This document shows positions 50,493 to 57,962 of a stretch of DNA of 64,000 bases, piece by piece (the stretch's first letter is position 1; every line of letters begins with the position of its first letter). Under the pieces are notes generated by a model that was not told the origin of the DNA, ran no database searches, and saw nothing but the letters and a program-made list of their open reading frames with translations. Both the position numbers and the translations under genes were made by a program. Source of the stretch: Murimonas intestini (GTDB taxonomy: Bacteria > Bacillota > Clostridia > Lachnospirales > Lachnospiraceae); the NCBI GenBank assembly GCA_003148945.1, contig QGGY01000002.1:1-64000 (forward strand), in the 5' to 3' direction.

Positions 50493-51761
50493 TTAATAAT
50501 ATGGCCAGAATACAGATATCATGGCCACCCCGATCAGCCAGCTGATAATATTGAGCCACAGGCCCACCTTCATATAATCCCTGAACCGGTAACCTCCGTA
50601 TCCCATTACATATGTGGATACAGGGTTACCCACCGGCGTGGCAAATGAACAGCCGGAAGCAATAGCGATAGCAAGCACTACACTGACAGGATTTATAGAA
50701 AGGCCCTGTGCCACTGCCAGACCAATGGGTGCAAACAGAGTACATGCCGCCACATTGGACATGAATTCTGTCAGCACAGTGACAATTAAAAACAGGACCC
50801 CTGTAAGTATTACCGGTGACGGATGCTCTCCAAGAAGATCAATGATAAAGCCGGCAATGCTGTCAGCCGCTTTCGTGCTGACCATAGCCCTCGCCAGCGG
50901 GAGCATCCCGGCGATCAGGAAAATGGACCTCCACTCTATCCGCTTAAATGCTTCCCTGTCAGATACTATATTGGCAGCCAGCACAGCTGCAGCCCCCACA
51001 AACGCAGAGACATGCGACGGGATACCAGTCACATTTTCCATTGCCAGGGAAATAACAGTCCCCAGAAAAATAACGATGCAGACTGCTTTTTTCCATTTTT
51101 TAATTTCCGTTCCCCTTGAAGTGATACTGAAGCTAAAAGGATCTATACCCGTATCAGGAATTAATTTATATCCCCAGAAATGCATAAACAAAATAAAGAT
51201 CACTGCAATAGGAAGCCCTACTTTCGCAAGTTCAAAAAATCCCATTGAACCATATCCATTTTCTATTAATATCTGGTTCGCCGTTATATTGGGCGGCTTC
51301 CCGATCAGTGTGAGCATTCCTCCCGTTGAGCACGCTATGGAACAGGGCATTGCCAGCTTGCCAAGCCTGTAATTGCCGGGTTCTCTCTGGCACACGCCTA
51401 TACACAGTGGGATCAGCACGCTGACCGTACCGATCGCGCTCATAAACGCCGACAGGAAAATCCCCAGCACTACCAGCGCTGTCATCACGTTCCGCTCACC
51501 TTTTACAAACTTCAGTACAAAGCCCCCAAGTATATCAGCAAATCCACAGGAAAGCATGGCTCCGCTGATGATCAGCATACCCATAGTGAGGATGACGGCA
51601 GAATTTGAAAAACCTGCCACCATCTCACCAGCATCGATCACGCCCGTTACATACAGAGCCGTACTTACCAGAAGCGCTGTCACCGCAGCGCTTACCCTGT
51701 TTGACAAAAACAGCAGAACAGCTCCTGCCAGAATCAGCATTACGATTAGCCTGGGATCCAT
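50493..51761 (-). CDS. SLC13/DASS-type anion permease
   Basis: 422 aa from the ATG at 51761 (GAGG eight bases upstream). Twelve or so hydrophobic segments; two inverted repeats each carry the Ser-Asn-Thr-like motif region (STGGMLTLIGKPPNITANQILI and SGCSFATPVGNPVSTYVMGYGGY), which form the anion and Na+ sites of the DASS/NhaD superfamily. It imports a carboxylate or sulfate-like anion, Na+-coupled. Ten bases after the first URO-D gene. A third carrier in the same block is unusual and suggests uptake of one anion and exchange of another. Confidence 0.87.
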   Translation of the reverse strand: MDPRLIVMLILAGAVLLFLSNRVSAAVTALLVSTALYVTGVIDAGEMVAGFSNSAVILTMGMLIISGAMLSCGFADILGGFVLKFVKGERNVMTALVVLGIFLSAFMSAIGTVSVLIPLCIGVCQREPGNYRLGKLAMPCSIACSTGGMLTLIGKPPNITANQILIENGYGSMGFFELAKVGLPIAVIFILFMHFWGYKLIPDTGIDPFSFSITSRGTEIKKWKKAVCIVIFLGTVISLAMENVTGIPSHVSAFVGAAAVLAANIVSDREAFKRIEWRSIFLIAGMLPLARAMVSTKAADSIAGFIIDLLGEHPSPVILTGVLFLIVTVLTEFMSNVAACTLFAPIGLAVAQGLSINPVSVVLAIAIASGCSFATPVGNPVSTYVMGYGGYRFRDYMKVGLWLNIISWLIGVAMISVFWPYY

Positions 51762-51779
51762 ACCCATCACCTCACATTA

Positions 51780-52775
51780 TTACCTCGGTCTTTTTTCCTG
51801 AAAGAATTTTTGTCCATAGCCCAGCAGTTCTTCATTGATTATGGCGCTTCTCTCCGGATGTGCCTTGCAGGCCGCATATATAACCGTCCCCACTCCGGGC
51901 AGCATCTTATCCATAGTTTCCCTCATGTGGGAACGTATCTTTTCCTCTGTCGTGCTGTCCGTATCAAGCATCTGGCTGTCAGCCACACCGCCGATAAACG
52001 CCAGCTTTTTTCCAAACTCCTGCTTGCATTTGTATGGATCATTCACCACATGTACATTTTCCCAGGCATCCGCCCCCATGTCCGCTATTTCTTCCGCAAT
52101 GGGAGCCAGCATACCGCAGCAATGATGCTCATAGATGACACCCTGGGAAGTCACATTATCGATCACCCGCTGCAGATGGGGCTTTATCAGCTCCCTCCAT
52201 GTATCCGGCGACATAAACAGCCCCTGCCCTGAGCCGTAATCATCATGCATACACAACGCATCCGGCCTGTAGTATCTGATATAATGATTATGCAGCTTAA
52301 TCTTATAATCTGCAATAGCGGAAAAGAAATCTTCGCATGCCTCCGGTTCCAGTTTCAGGCTGCACAGCAGCTCTACAATAGGGACCATAGAAAATGCTCT
52401 CTCCCAAAGGCCAAACCCGTCTTTGAGCATGATAAACTTATTCTCTCTGTCCACCTGTATGCCGTCCTCTTCAAACAATGTTTCCCAGTCCACGCTGTCA
52501 GGGTCTGGCAGATGCACATATTCCCTCCATCTGGTGATATCTTTGACTATATACTCTGATGCGTCCGGGTTATAAGCCCTCACCATAGGTTCATATACCC
52601 AGTTCTGTCCGAACCAGTCGCGCTCCTTGCTTCCCGGCCTGCGCCCTTCCATGAGCCGGCAGGTAAATCCCGGTTCAACAGTCGCTATATTTTGTATATC
52701 TGTTATCATAGGCAAAAATTGCGGTACCTCATGATGAAATACACGTATCATATTTTCTCTTATTGATATTGGCAT
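51780..52775 (-). CDS. URO-D-fold protein with methyltransferase-type zinc site (A)
   Basis: 331 aa. The uroporphyrinogen-decarboxylase fold is recognisable from MHDDYGSGQGLFMSPDTWRE (about 176-195) and IYEHHCCGMLAPIAEEIADMGADAW. H218-C-C220-G plus C303 (83 residues later) fit the H-x-C...C zinc triad of MtaA/MtbA/CmuA-type methyltransferases, which true heme-pathway HemE lacks. I therefore infer methyl transfer to or from a cobamide or thiol rather than porphyrin decarboxylation. AGGAGG before the ATG, 15 bases after its diverged relative at 52791. No corrinoid protein is adjacent. Confidence 0.82.
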   Translation of the reverse strand: MPISIRENMIRVFHHEVPQFLPMITDIQNIATVEPGFTCRLMEGRRPGSKERDWFGQNWVYEPMVRAYNPDASEYIVKDITRWREYVHLPDPDSVDWETLFEEDGIQVDRENKFIMLKDGFGLWERAFSMVPIVELLCSLKLEPEACEDFFSAIADYKIKLHNHYIRYYRPDALCMHDDYGSGQGLFMSPDTWRELIKPHLQRVIDNVTSQGVIYEHHCCGMLAPIAEEIADMGADAWENVHVVNDPYKCKQEFGKKLAFIGGVADSQMLDTDSTTEEKIRSHMRETMDKMLPGVGTVIYAACKAHPERSAIINEELLGYGQKFFQEKRPR

Positions 52776-52790
52776 ATTCTCCTCCTGTCA

Positions 52791-53897
52791 TTATCCTTCA
52801 CTCTCCAGCCTGCCGCAGGCTATCCTGGACTGCCTGTACAGTTCTTTTGCATAGGCTCCCTGAATATACGGGGTAAAATATTTATTGATCACACAGGCCT
52901 TCCCCTGTTTAGTACAGAACTGCTCCACCGCCTTTCTGGCTGCCATCTTCTGGATCTCTGACGGTGCTTCCCTGTCATACATGTCAGGAACAATCCCAAT
53001 AACGATCTTATCACCATACTTTTCAAACAGCTTCCGGGTGTCGTTAATATCAGCCATCGGCATCCAGACATCCCATCCCGCCGCTATAAAGTTTTCCGTC
53101 TGTACTTCATTTTTCCCGCAGCTGTGCAGTTCTGCCACCCTGCCTTTCGAATGGATATGGTCTGTAAGCTTTCTCATATAGGGAACGATCATTTCCCGGC
53201 CTGTCTGGAAGGAAAAAAATGGCCCGCTCTGTCCGCCCCAGTCATCATGCACTAAAAAGCCATCTACGTCAAAGGCATCACAGCATTTGTCCACTATCCT
53301 GCAGAATAAGTCCGAAGTCCTTTCAAACAGTCTTTTTACGGCTTCCTTCTGATCAGGGTCAATAAGTGCAACAGCTGCATTTTCAAATCCCATAAAAGAA
53401 ATCAGCCTCTCAAAAAAACACCCATTCATGAATGGTATGTAGTTAAACAGACCATTTTCCAGCAGCTTTTTATTCCTTCTCCCGCAGCCCTCAAAATCCC
53501 AGGAATCAATATCCGGCCATATCAGTTTTTCCTCCCATTCATTGGCATCCTGCAGAAGGTGAGGCTCTGACGGGTCCTCCATCGACCCGCCTGCCACAGG
53601 AATATACGTCCATTTAACACCAAACATGTCTCTTCCGCCCTTTTCTGAGTCAGTCAGGCTGACTCCCTCTTCGTTGCAGAAGCCCCTGCATCTGTTGTCA
53701 GGTATGACATCCGGGAAAAAGCTGAAAGCCTCGGCACCTGTATTCAGCCACACCGGCTTTTTATCCAGGCATGCCCTTCTCCACGCTTCCTTCATTGATA
53801 TAGGATATCTGTATACAGGAATGTGGGCTCCCAGTCTCGCATACACTTCAGATACGCCTGCTGTCTCCATTTCACTTTCATTAAATTCCACTGTCAT
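52791..53897 (-). CDS. URO-D-fold protein with methyltransferase-type zinc site (B)
   Basis: 368 aa. The N-terminal third (1-115) differs from protein A. The fold signature is FLVHDDWGGQSGPFFSFQTG (about 214-233) followed by VAELHSCGKNEVQTENFI: H258-S-C260-G, and C335 lies 75 residues on, the spacing seen in MtaA-type enzymes. It has many additional Cys (C70, C74, C205, C206). Proteins A and B are only distantly alike, so they are not a recent duplication and may form a heteromeric or sequential pair. GGAGGG before the ATG, 40 bases after the DcuC gene. Substrate unknown. Confidence 0.82.
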   Translation of the reverse strand: MTVEFNESEMETAGVSEVYARLGAHIPVYRYPISMKEAWRRACLDKKPVWLNTGAEAFSFFPDVIPDNRCRGFCNEEGVSLTDSEKGGRDMFGVKWTYIPVAGGSMEDPSEPHLLQDANEWEEKLIWPDIDSWDFEGCGRRNKKLLENGLFNYIPFMNGCFFERLISFMGFENAAVALIDPDQKEAVKRLFERTSDLFCRIVDKCCDAFDVDGFLVHDDWGGQSGPFFSFQTGREMIVPYMRKLTDHIHSKGRVAELHSCGKNEVQTENFIAAGWDVWMPMADINDTRKLFEKYGDKIVIGIVPDMYDREAPSEIQKMAARKAVEQFCTKQGKACVINKYFTPYIQGAYAKELYRQSRIACGRLESEG

Positions 53898-53937
53898 ACA
53901 TCCCTCCTATAAAATCCTCCTGCCTGCACACATCAGT

Positions 53938-55314
53938 TCAGGCCATGACCATAGCTCCTATGATATACACAATGATAGAACTTAAGATCGGCAGGCTGGC
54001 ACGCTTTATAATTGTATTGATGGGTACCCCGGACCCCTCACTGATAAGCGCTACATGGGCAGTCGCAGGTGTAAGTGCAATACACATCTGGACAGCATTG
54101 ACTGAAAGGAGCAAAAATGCATTTACATTCAGATTTGCAGATGTGGCATATGCCGTATACACAGGACCAAGCACTGAATTGGCCACATAATCACTGGCAG
54201 ATACAACGCCCACTATTATTGCCAGCACTGATGTGATAAGGATAAATACCCCTGCATTGCTGGCGCTCATATTCAGTACTGGCTCCAGGATCAGGTCTAT
54301 CCCGCCAAGGGCTGTAATTCCGGCGCCAAACGTAGTGGCTCCGATAATAATACCCACAATTCTTCCCAGGGAATTCCCCAGGCTTGTAAAGAACAGATTT
54401 CCGTCATTCCATGCCTGTTTTCTGTCCTTTGATATAATCGTGATAAACAGAAATACAAAGAAAAATGACATAAATTCCACAGTCGCGATCTCAAGCTGCG
54501 GCAGCCCGGGAATATTTCCTCCAAATACGATAATAAGGACAATAGGGATAAGCGGCAGCAGCGCATACCATTTAGGTATTCCCAGGGACTCTATTGTCAC
54601 GCCTGAGTAGACCCCTTCTCCTGTCTCTGCCTTTTCCTTTTTATCAAAATATTTAGAAGTGACCACAAAAATAAGGATTCCCACAACTACTGCCAGTATA
54701 TCCCACATCCATTCTGTTTTCAGGAAGTAATCAGCCATATTGACTTCAATCCCCATGTAGGACGCAGCCGTAGGAATTTTCGGGTTTGCCGGTCCCCAGG
54801 AGTACATAGCTCCTGCAAAGATTGCCACCGCTCCCGTAGCCTTTGAGATACCGCAGGCCAGCATGACAGGATAAACTGTCCCTATCAGGATCGCCATACG
54901 TCCGGTCCCGTTAGGTATCGCGATGATAAGCGCAGCAGTCAGAAGGAATACCCCGCCGGAGAGGAGGTATTTATTTTTCATTTTCATGATCGGCCTGGAA
55001 ACCAGGAGCGCAAACATCTTTGTGGCCTTCAGGTGATCCATAAATGCCACATATGTAAGGATCGACATGATCCTTATCCCCATCTTAGATATGGTAGATA
55101 CTACAGCTGATGCCCTGAAGTATTCGAATATATCAAATACCAGGTTTCCGGTAGTCTCCTCGCCCAGCACCTGATAGCCATTCAGAAGCCCTCCGATAAA
55201 AATCGCCAGGAAACCAAACATGGTCAGTGTAATAGCCGGACTGAGTTTCTTATTCAGGGCGTAGATGACCCCCAGAAAAAGAACAAGCGTGAGAATGATT
55301 TTAACAATACCCAC
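53938..55314 (-). CDS. DcuC-family C4-dicarboxylate-type carrier (paralogue 2)
   Basis: 458 aa, about 12 hydrophobic segments. Shares FMDHLKATKMFALLVSRPIM, AIPNGTGRMAILIGTVYPVMLACGISKAT and LTPATAHVALISEGSGVPI with the paralogue at 49098. GTG start with AAGGGGGA upstream. It is the promoter-proximal gene of the block and faces the divergent TetR gene across a 17-bp palindrome, so it is probably directly repressed. A TATAAT (55368-55363) lies about 50 nt before its start. Substrate unknown. Confidence 0.87.
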   Translation of the reverse strand: MGIVKIILTLVLFLGVIYALNKKLSPAITLTMFGFLAIFIGGLLNGYQVLGEETTGNLVFDIFEYFRASAVVSTISKMGIRIMSILTYVAFMDHLKATKMFALLVSRPIMKMKNKYLLSGGVFLLTAALIIAIPNGTGRMAILIGTVYPVMLACGISKATGAVAIFAGAMYSWGPANPKIPTAASYMGIEVNMADYFLKTEWMWDILAVVVGILIFVVTSKYFDKKEKAETGEGVYSGVTIESLGIPKWYALLPLIPIVLIIVFGGNIPGLPQLEIATVEFMSFFFVFLFITIISKDRKQAWNDGNLFFTSLGNSLGRIVGIIIGATTFGAGITALGGIDLILEPVLNMSASNAGVFILITSVLAIIVGVVSASDYVANSVLGPVYTAYATSANLNVNAFLLLSVNAVQMCIALTPATAHVALISEGSGVPINTIIKRASLPILSSIIVYIIGAMVMA

Positions 55315-55401
55315 AAAAAATCCCCCTTTCGTGTTAAAACTTTAGTAATTATTTTTAAATGTATTATATCACCTGATCTAAGAAAAAGAAAGCATTTCTA
55401 T

Positions 55402-55441
55402 AATTATTTTTGAATTTTTTAAATAAAATTCAAAAATAATT
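55402..55441. promoter_or_regulatory. 17-bp perfect palindromic operator between the DcuC block and tetR
   Basis: Left arm 55402-55418 and right arm 55425-55441 are exact reverse complements (AATTATTTTTGAATTTT) around a 6-bp centre. It lies 33 bp upstream of the TATAAT (55368-55363) of the minus-strand block, over its -35 region, and 109 bp before the tetR start. Size and place fit a TetR-dimer operator. The rest of 55315-55549 is AT-rich and featureless. Confidence 0.7.
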
Positions 55442-55549
55442 CAATATTATTCTTTATCTCCTATTGATTATTCCCACAGGATTGTGTAAAATGGGTACAG
55501 TAAAAGTTTACCAGCTATGATTTATCAGAGGCTGTATAGATTTTAAAGA

Positions 55550-56248
55550 ATGGAATTAAAGAAAATGAAAAAAGGCCAGCAGACAAAAGAACTGCTGCTT
55601 GAAGCAGCAAAAGCAGAATTTCGGGAAGTGGGATATTTCAATGCAAGCGTCAATGGGATCACAAAACGGATTGGGGCACAGCCCTCCCTGCTTTCTTACC
55701 ATTTCAAGAATATTAATAATATTATACAGGTAATCAACAGGGATTTTCATGCACGCATTTGGGAAGAGCTCCAGAGCCGGGATATAAAGGACCCTCTGAC
55801 CTTCCTCTTTGCCTATGATATTCTGATCAATACCGCCACACACAGCACCCCCGAAAGCAGACGTTTTAAATGTGAATCATCTGCTTCCAATAAGGTTTCC
55901 ATGTATGCTATCTTTTCCAGCTCTAATACCATGCCGGAAATAGATGACAGCTTTTATGATGAGATCCTGGAAAAACACAATATCACCTTCCCCAGGAGCA
56001 TGATCTATAACCTCCGGCTGCAGGAATCCGCCGGCAGACGTGAATTATTTATACACTATTATGAAAAAGACACCTATAAAAAGCTTTCTGAGGATGAGTG
56101 GTACAGACTGTCTGTCACAATTTCATACTGTACTGTAACAACTTTATTCCGGTTTGCCGGTATAGCCAATGCCGTAATAGATAAGTGTTTTTACGAAGCA
56201 TTTGATATCATACTGGATATAGACCCTGAAAAAGTAAGGCTGCTGTGA
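55550..56248 (+). CDS. TetR-family transcriptional regulator
   Basis: 232 aa. HTH at about 10-55: TKELLLEAAKAEFREVGYFNASVNGITKRIGAQPSLLSYHFKN, with the TetR-type Y-H-F. The C-terminal ligand domain (60-232) is not assigned. No Shine-Dalgarno sequence is evident in front of either ATG (55550 or 55565), implying weak translation or a leaderless/short-leader transcript, which is reasonable for a repressor. Divergent to the DcuC/URO-D block and separated from it by a perfect palindrome, so it likely controls that block in response to its substrate. A terminator overlaps the stop codon. Confidence 0.88.
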   Translation: MELKKMKKGQQTKELLLEAAKAEFREVGYFNASVNGITKRIGAQPSLLSYHFKNINNIIQVINRDFHARIWEELQSRDIKDPLTFLFAYDILINTATHSTPESRRFKCESSASNKVSMYAIFSSSNTMPEIDDSFYDEILEKHNITFPRSMIYNLRLQESAGRRELFIHYYEKDTYKKLSEDEWYRLSVTISYCTVTTLFRFAGIANAVIDKCFYEAFDIILDIDPEKVRLL

Positions 56249-56270
56249 TCCACAGCAGCCTTACTTTTTT
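56234..56270 (+). terminator. terminator overlapping the tetR stop codon
   Basis: GTAAGGCTGCTGTG (56234-56247) and CACAGCAGCCTTAC (56251-56264), perfect 14-bp stem with a 3-nt loop, then T6 (56265-56270). The 5' arm encodes the last tetR codons. Confidence 0.92.
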
Positions 56271-56386
56271 GCAGCCTCCGTTATTCGCCAAGCCAGACTG
56301 GTTATTCGCAAAATTCTATTGAAGTTAATTTTCATAATGCTATACTGGTAAAGAAGAAATTACCACTATTTTATGCAGCACAGTAC

Positions 56387-56839
56387 ATGCAGTACTGCAG
56401 TCTGCCTGCTGCTAAAACCGATTGTAAGAGAAAGGAGCTGTATCAGACTCCGGAGGGCCAGTACAATTATTTGATGTTAGTGGATAATCAGGAAAAATCT
56501 GAAGCTATTAAGGCCTTACTCATTCAAAACGTCGACTTCGGCGGAATCACATTAACAGCAACTATCTTCGGCCCCACGGAAGACGATGTCAGACCGTCTG
56601 AAAAACCGGAATTAGAACTTTACGAGGATGCTTTTACAGGCAATCCCCTGTTTGAGCAGACAAAAGTCAGGTCGCTGGCAGGGATAAGCTTTGAATACTG
56701 CATCTTCAAAAAGACAGTCATTCAGTTCTGGAATGATGACCTTTCTGACTACTATGGAAATTACAATGGACTGCCAACGGATATTGCAAAAGATGTTCTG
56801 CGGGAAAGCACAGTTCAGTTCTCTGTCTCCATAAACTAA
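56387..56839 (+). CDS. hypothetical protein, 150 aa or shorter
   Basis: No domain I recognise. The core (about 25-150) is mixed alpha/beta with no membrane segment: YNYLMLVDNQEKSEAIKALL, then DFGGITLTATIFGPTEDD and a conserved-looking C-terminal end WNDDLSDYYGNYNGLPTDIA. The start is uncertain: ATG 56387 lacks a ribosome site, whereas AAAGGAG lies inside the frame upstream of TTG/ATG at about 56473-56476, which would give a 121-aa product. A clear terminator follows, so the gene is a unit by itself. Function unknown. Confidence 0.55.
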   Translation: MQYCSLPAAKTDCKRKELYQTPEGQYNYLMLVDNQEKSEAIKALLIQNVDFGGITLTATIFGPTEDDVRPSEKPELELYEDAFTGNPLFEQTKVRSLAGISFEYCIFKKTVIQFWNDDLSDYYGNYNGLPTDIAKDVLRESTVQFSVSIN

Positions 56840-56846
56840 AAATTAT

Positions 56847-56898
56847 TATCCCCCGTTTATCCGTACTGAAAAAACATCAGCCGGATAGACGGGGGATA
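56847..56898 (+). terminator. terminator of the hypothetical gene at 56387
   Basis: TATCCCCCGTTTATCCG (56847-56863) and CGGATAGACGGGGGATA (56882-56898), 17-bp stem with one G-U pair, 18-nt loop, followed by TTTCGTT. Confidence 0.75.
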
Positions 56899-56901
56899 TT
56901 T

Positions 56902-57045
56902 CGTTACTGTTCACACGTCACCATCCCGCGAAGTATTTTCGTGCATATTTGCACGAAAATACCGAGGGTTGCAGCGCGAAACGGCGGTTTTTGCCGTTTC
57001 TGTGCATCGCGGAGCGTGTTACTGGTCACGGAGTGAACAGTAACG
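56902..57045. repeat. full-length dispersed palindromic element (144 bp, 13-bp terminal inverted repeats)
   Basis: Ends are CGTTACTGTTCAC (56902-56914) and its exact complement GTGAACAGTAACG (57033-57045). Internal structure: perfect 12-bp hairpin GTATTTTCGTGC/GCACGAAAATAC (about 56933-56962) and a stem AAACGGC/GCCGTTT (about 56979-56999). It has no coding capacity. Derivatives at 2752, 4400, 10221, 23893 and perhaps 6958 retain one or both ends. It looks like a MITE or REP-like element moved in trans; no transposase is in the window. Confidence 0.8.
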
Positions 57046-57082
57046 ATATTTCTGTGCGCAGATACTGAACAACTGCCTGTAC

Positions 57083-57961
57083 TTAGATCAAAAGCGCCAA
57101 GGTCCCCAGGACCACAAGCGACAGTCCCAGGATAGATTTTTTCTTCATTTCTTCTTTCAGCACGATCCCTGCAAAAACTACTGTTACAAGGATGCTCAGT
57201 TTATCTATGGGTACCACCACGCTGGCGTCGCCGTCCTGCAGCGCCCTGTAATAGCAGAGCCATGACAGCCCCGTGGTAAGTCCTGACAGCAGGATAAACA
57301 GCCAGGATCTGCGCCCGATCTTTCCGATGCCTTTCTGCTTTCCCAGCCCCAGCACAAGAAGCCACGCCATGATAAGCACTACTACTGTCCTGATAGCCGT
57401 ACCCAGGTTAGATTCCACACCGCTGATCCCCACTTTGCCAAGGATGGCAGTCAGGCTGGCGAATATGGCAGATCCGGCTGCATAGAACAGCCATCCCCTG
57501 CCTGAACCTCCTGACCTTTGTCCTGGTGATACTTTGTCCTGTTCCCGGCGCTCAATCATGAGATAAGTGCCTCCGCCTATGCACGCCATTGCAGCTGCCT
57601 TCACGACAGTCAGACTCTCTCCAAGAAATATAAACGCCAGCAGCATGGTAAGTACTGTACTTGATTTATCGATCGGCACCACCTTATTCACATCACCGAT
57701 CTGCAGCGCTTTGAAATAGCACAGCCAGGAAGCTCCCGTGGCCAGCCCTGAAAGGATGAGGAATACTAAAGTCTTCGCGCTGATATCCCCTATAGTGTTC
57801 TGGGATCCCACTAAGAAGACCATGATCCAGGCAAATATCACCACCACCACAGTACGCAGTGCCGTGACAAGGTAGGAATCTGTATCTTCAATCCCAAGCT
57901 TAGCAAGAATCGCTGTGATCCCGGCAAAAAAAGCTGATCCAAACGCAAATAAAACCCACAT
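57083..57961 (-). CDS. EamA-family (DMT superfamily) transporter
   Basis: 292 aa: ten hydrophobic segments in two EamA repeats (about 1-135 and 152-292). Both repeats contain LSGLATGASWLCYFKALQIGD / LSGLTTGLSWLCYYRALQDGD and VVPIDKxS, showing internal duplication. Exports or imports small metabolites such as amino acids; substrate unknown. Start ATG directly after the MATE stop (TAG T ATG), so it is the last gene of the MATE pair operon. Confidence 0.9.
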   Translation of the reverse strand: MWVLFAFGSAFFAGITAILAKLGIEDTDSYLVTALRTVVVVIFAWIMVFLVGSQNTIGDISAKTLVFLILSGLATGASWLCYFKALQIGDVNKVVPIDKSSTVLTMLLAFIFLGESLTVVKAAAMACIGGGTYLMIERREQDKVSPGQRSGGSGRGWLFYAAGSAIFASLTAILGKVGISGVESNLGTAIRTVVVLIMAWLLVLGLGKQKGIGKIGRRSWLFILLSGLTTGLSWLCYYRALQDGDASVVVPIDKLSILVTVVFAGIVLKEEMKKKSILGLSLVVLGTLALLI

Positions 57962-57962
57962 A

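Noticed and set aside
51780-53897. URO-D proteins as heme biosynthesis hemE
   Set aside because: They carry the Zn-binding H-x-C...C residues absent from HemE, and no heme genes lie nearby.
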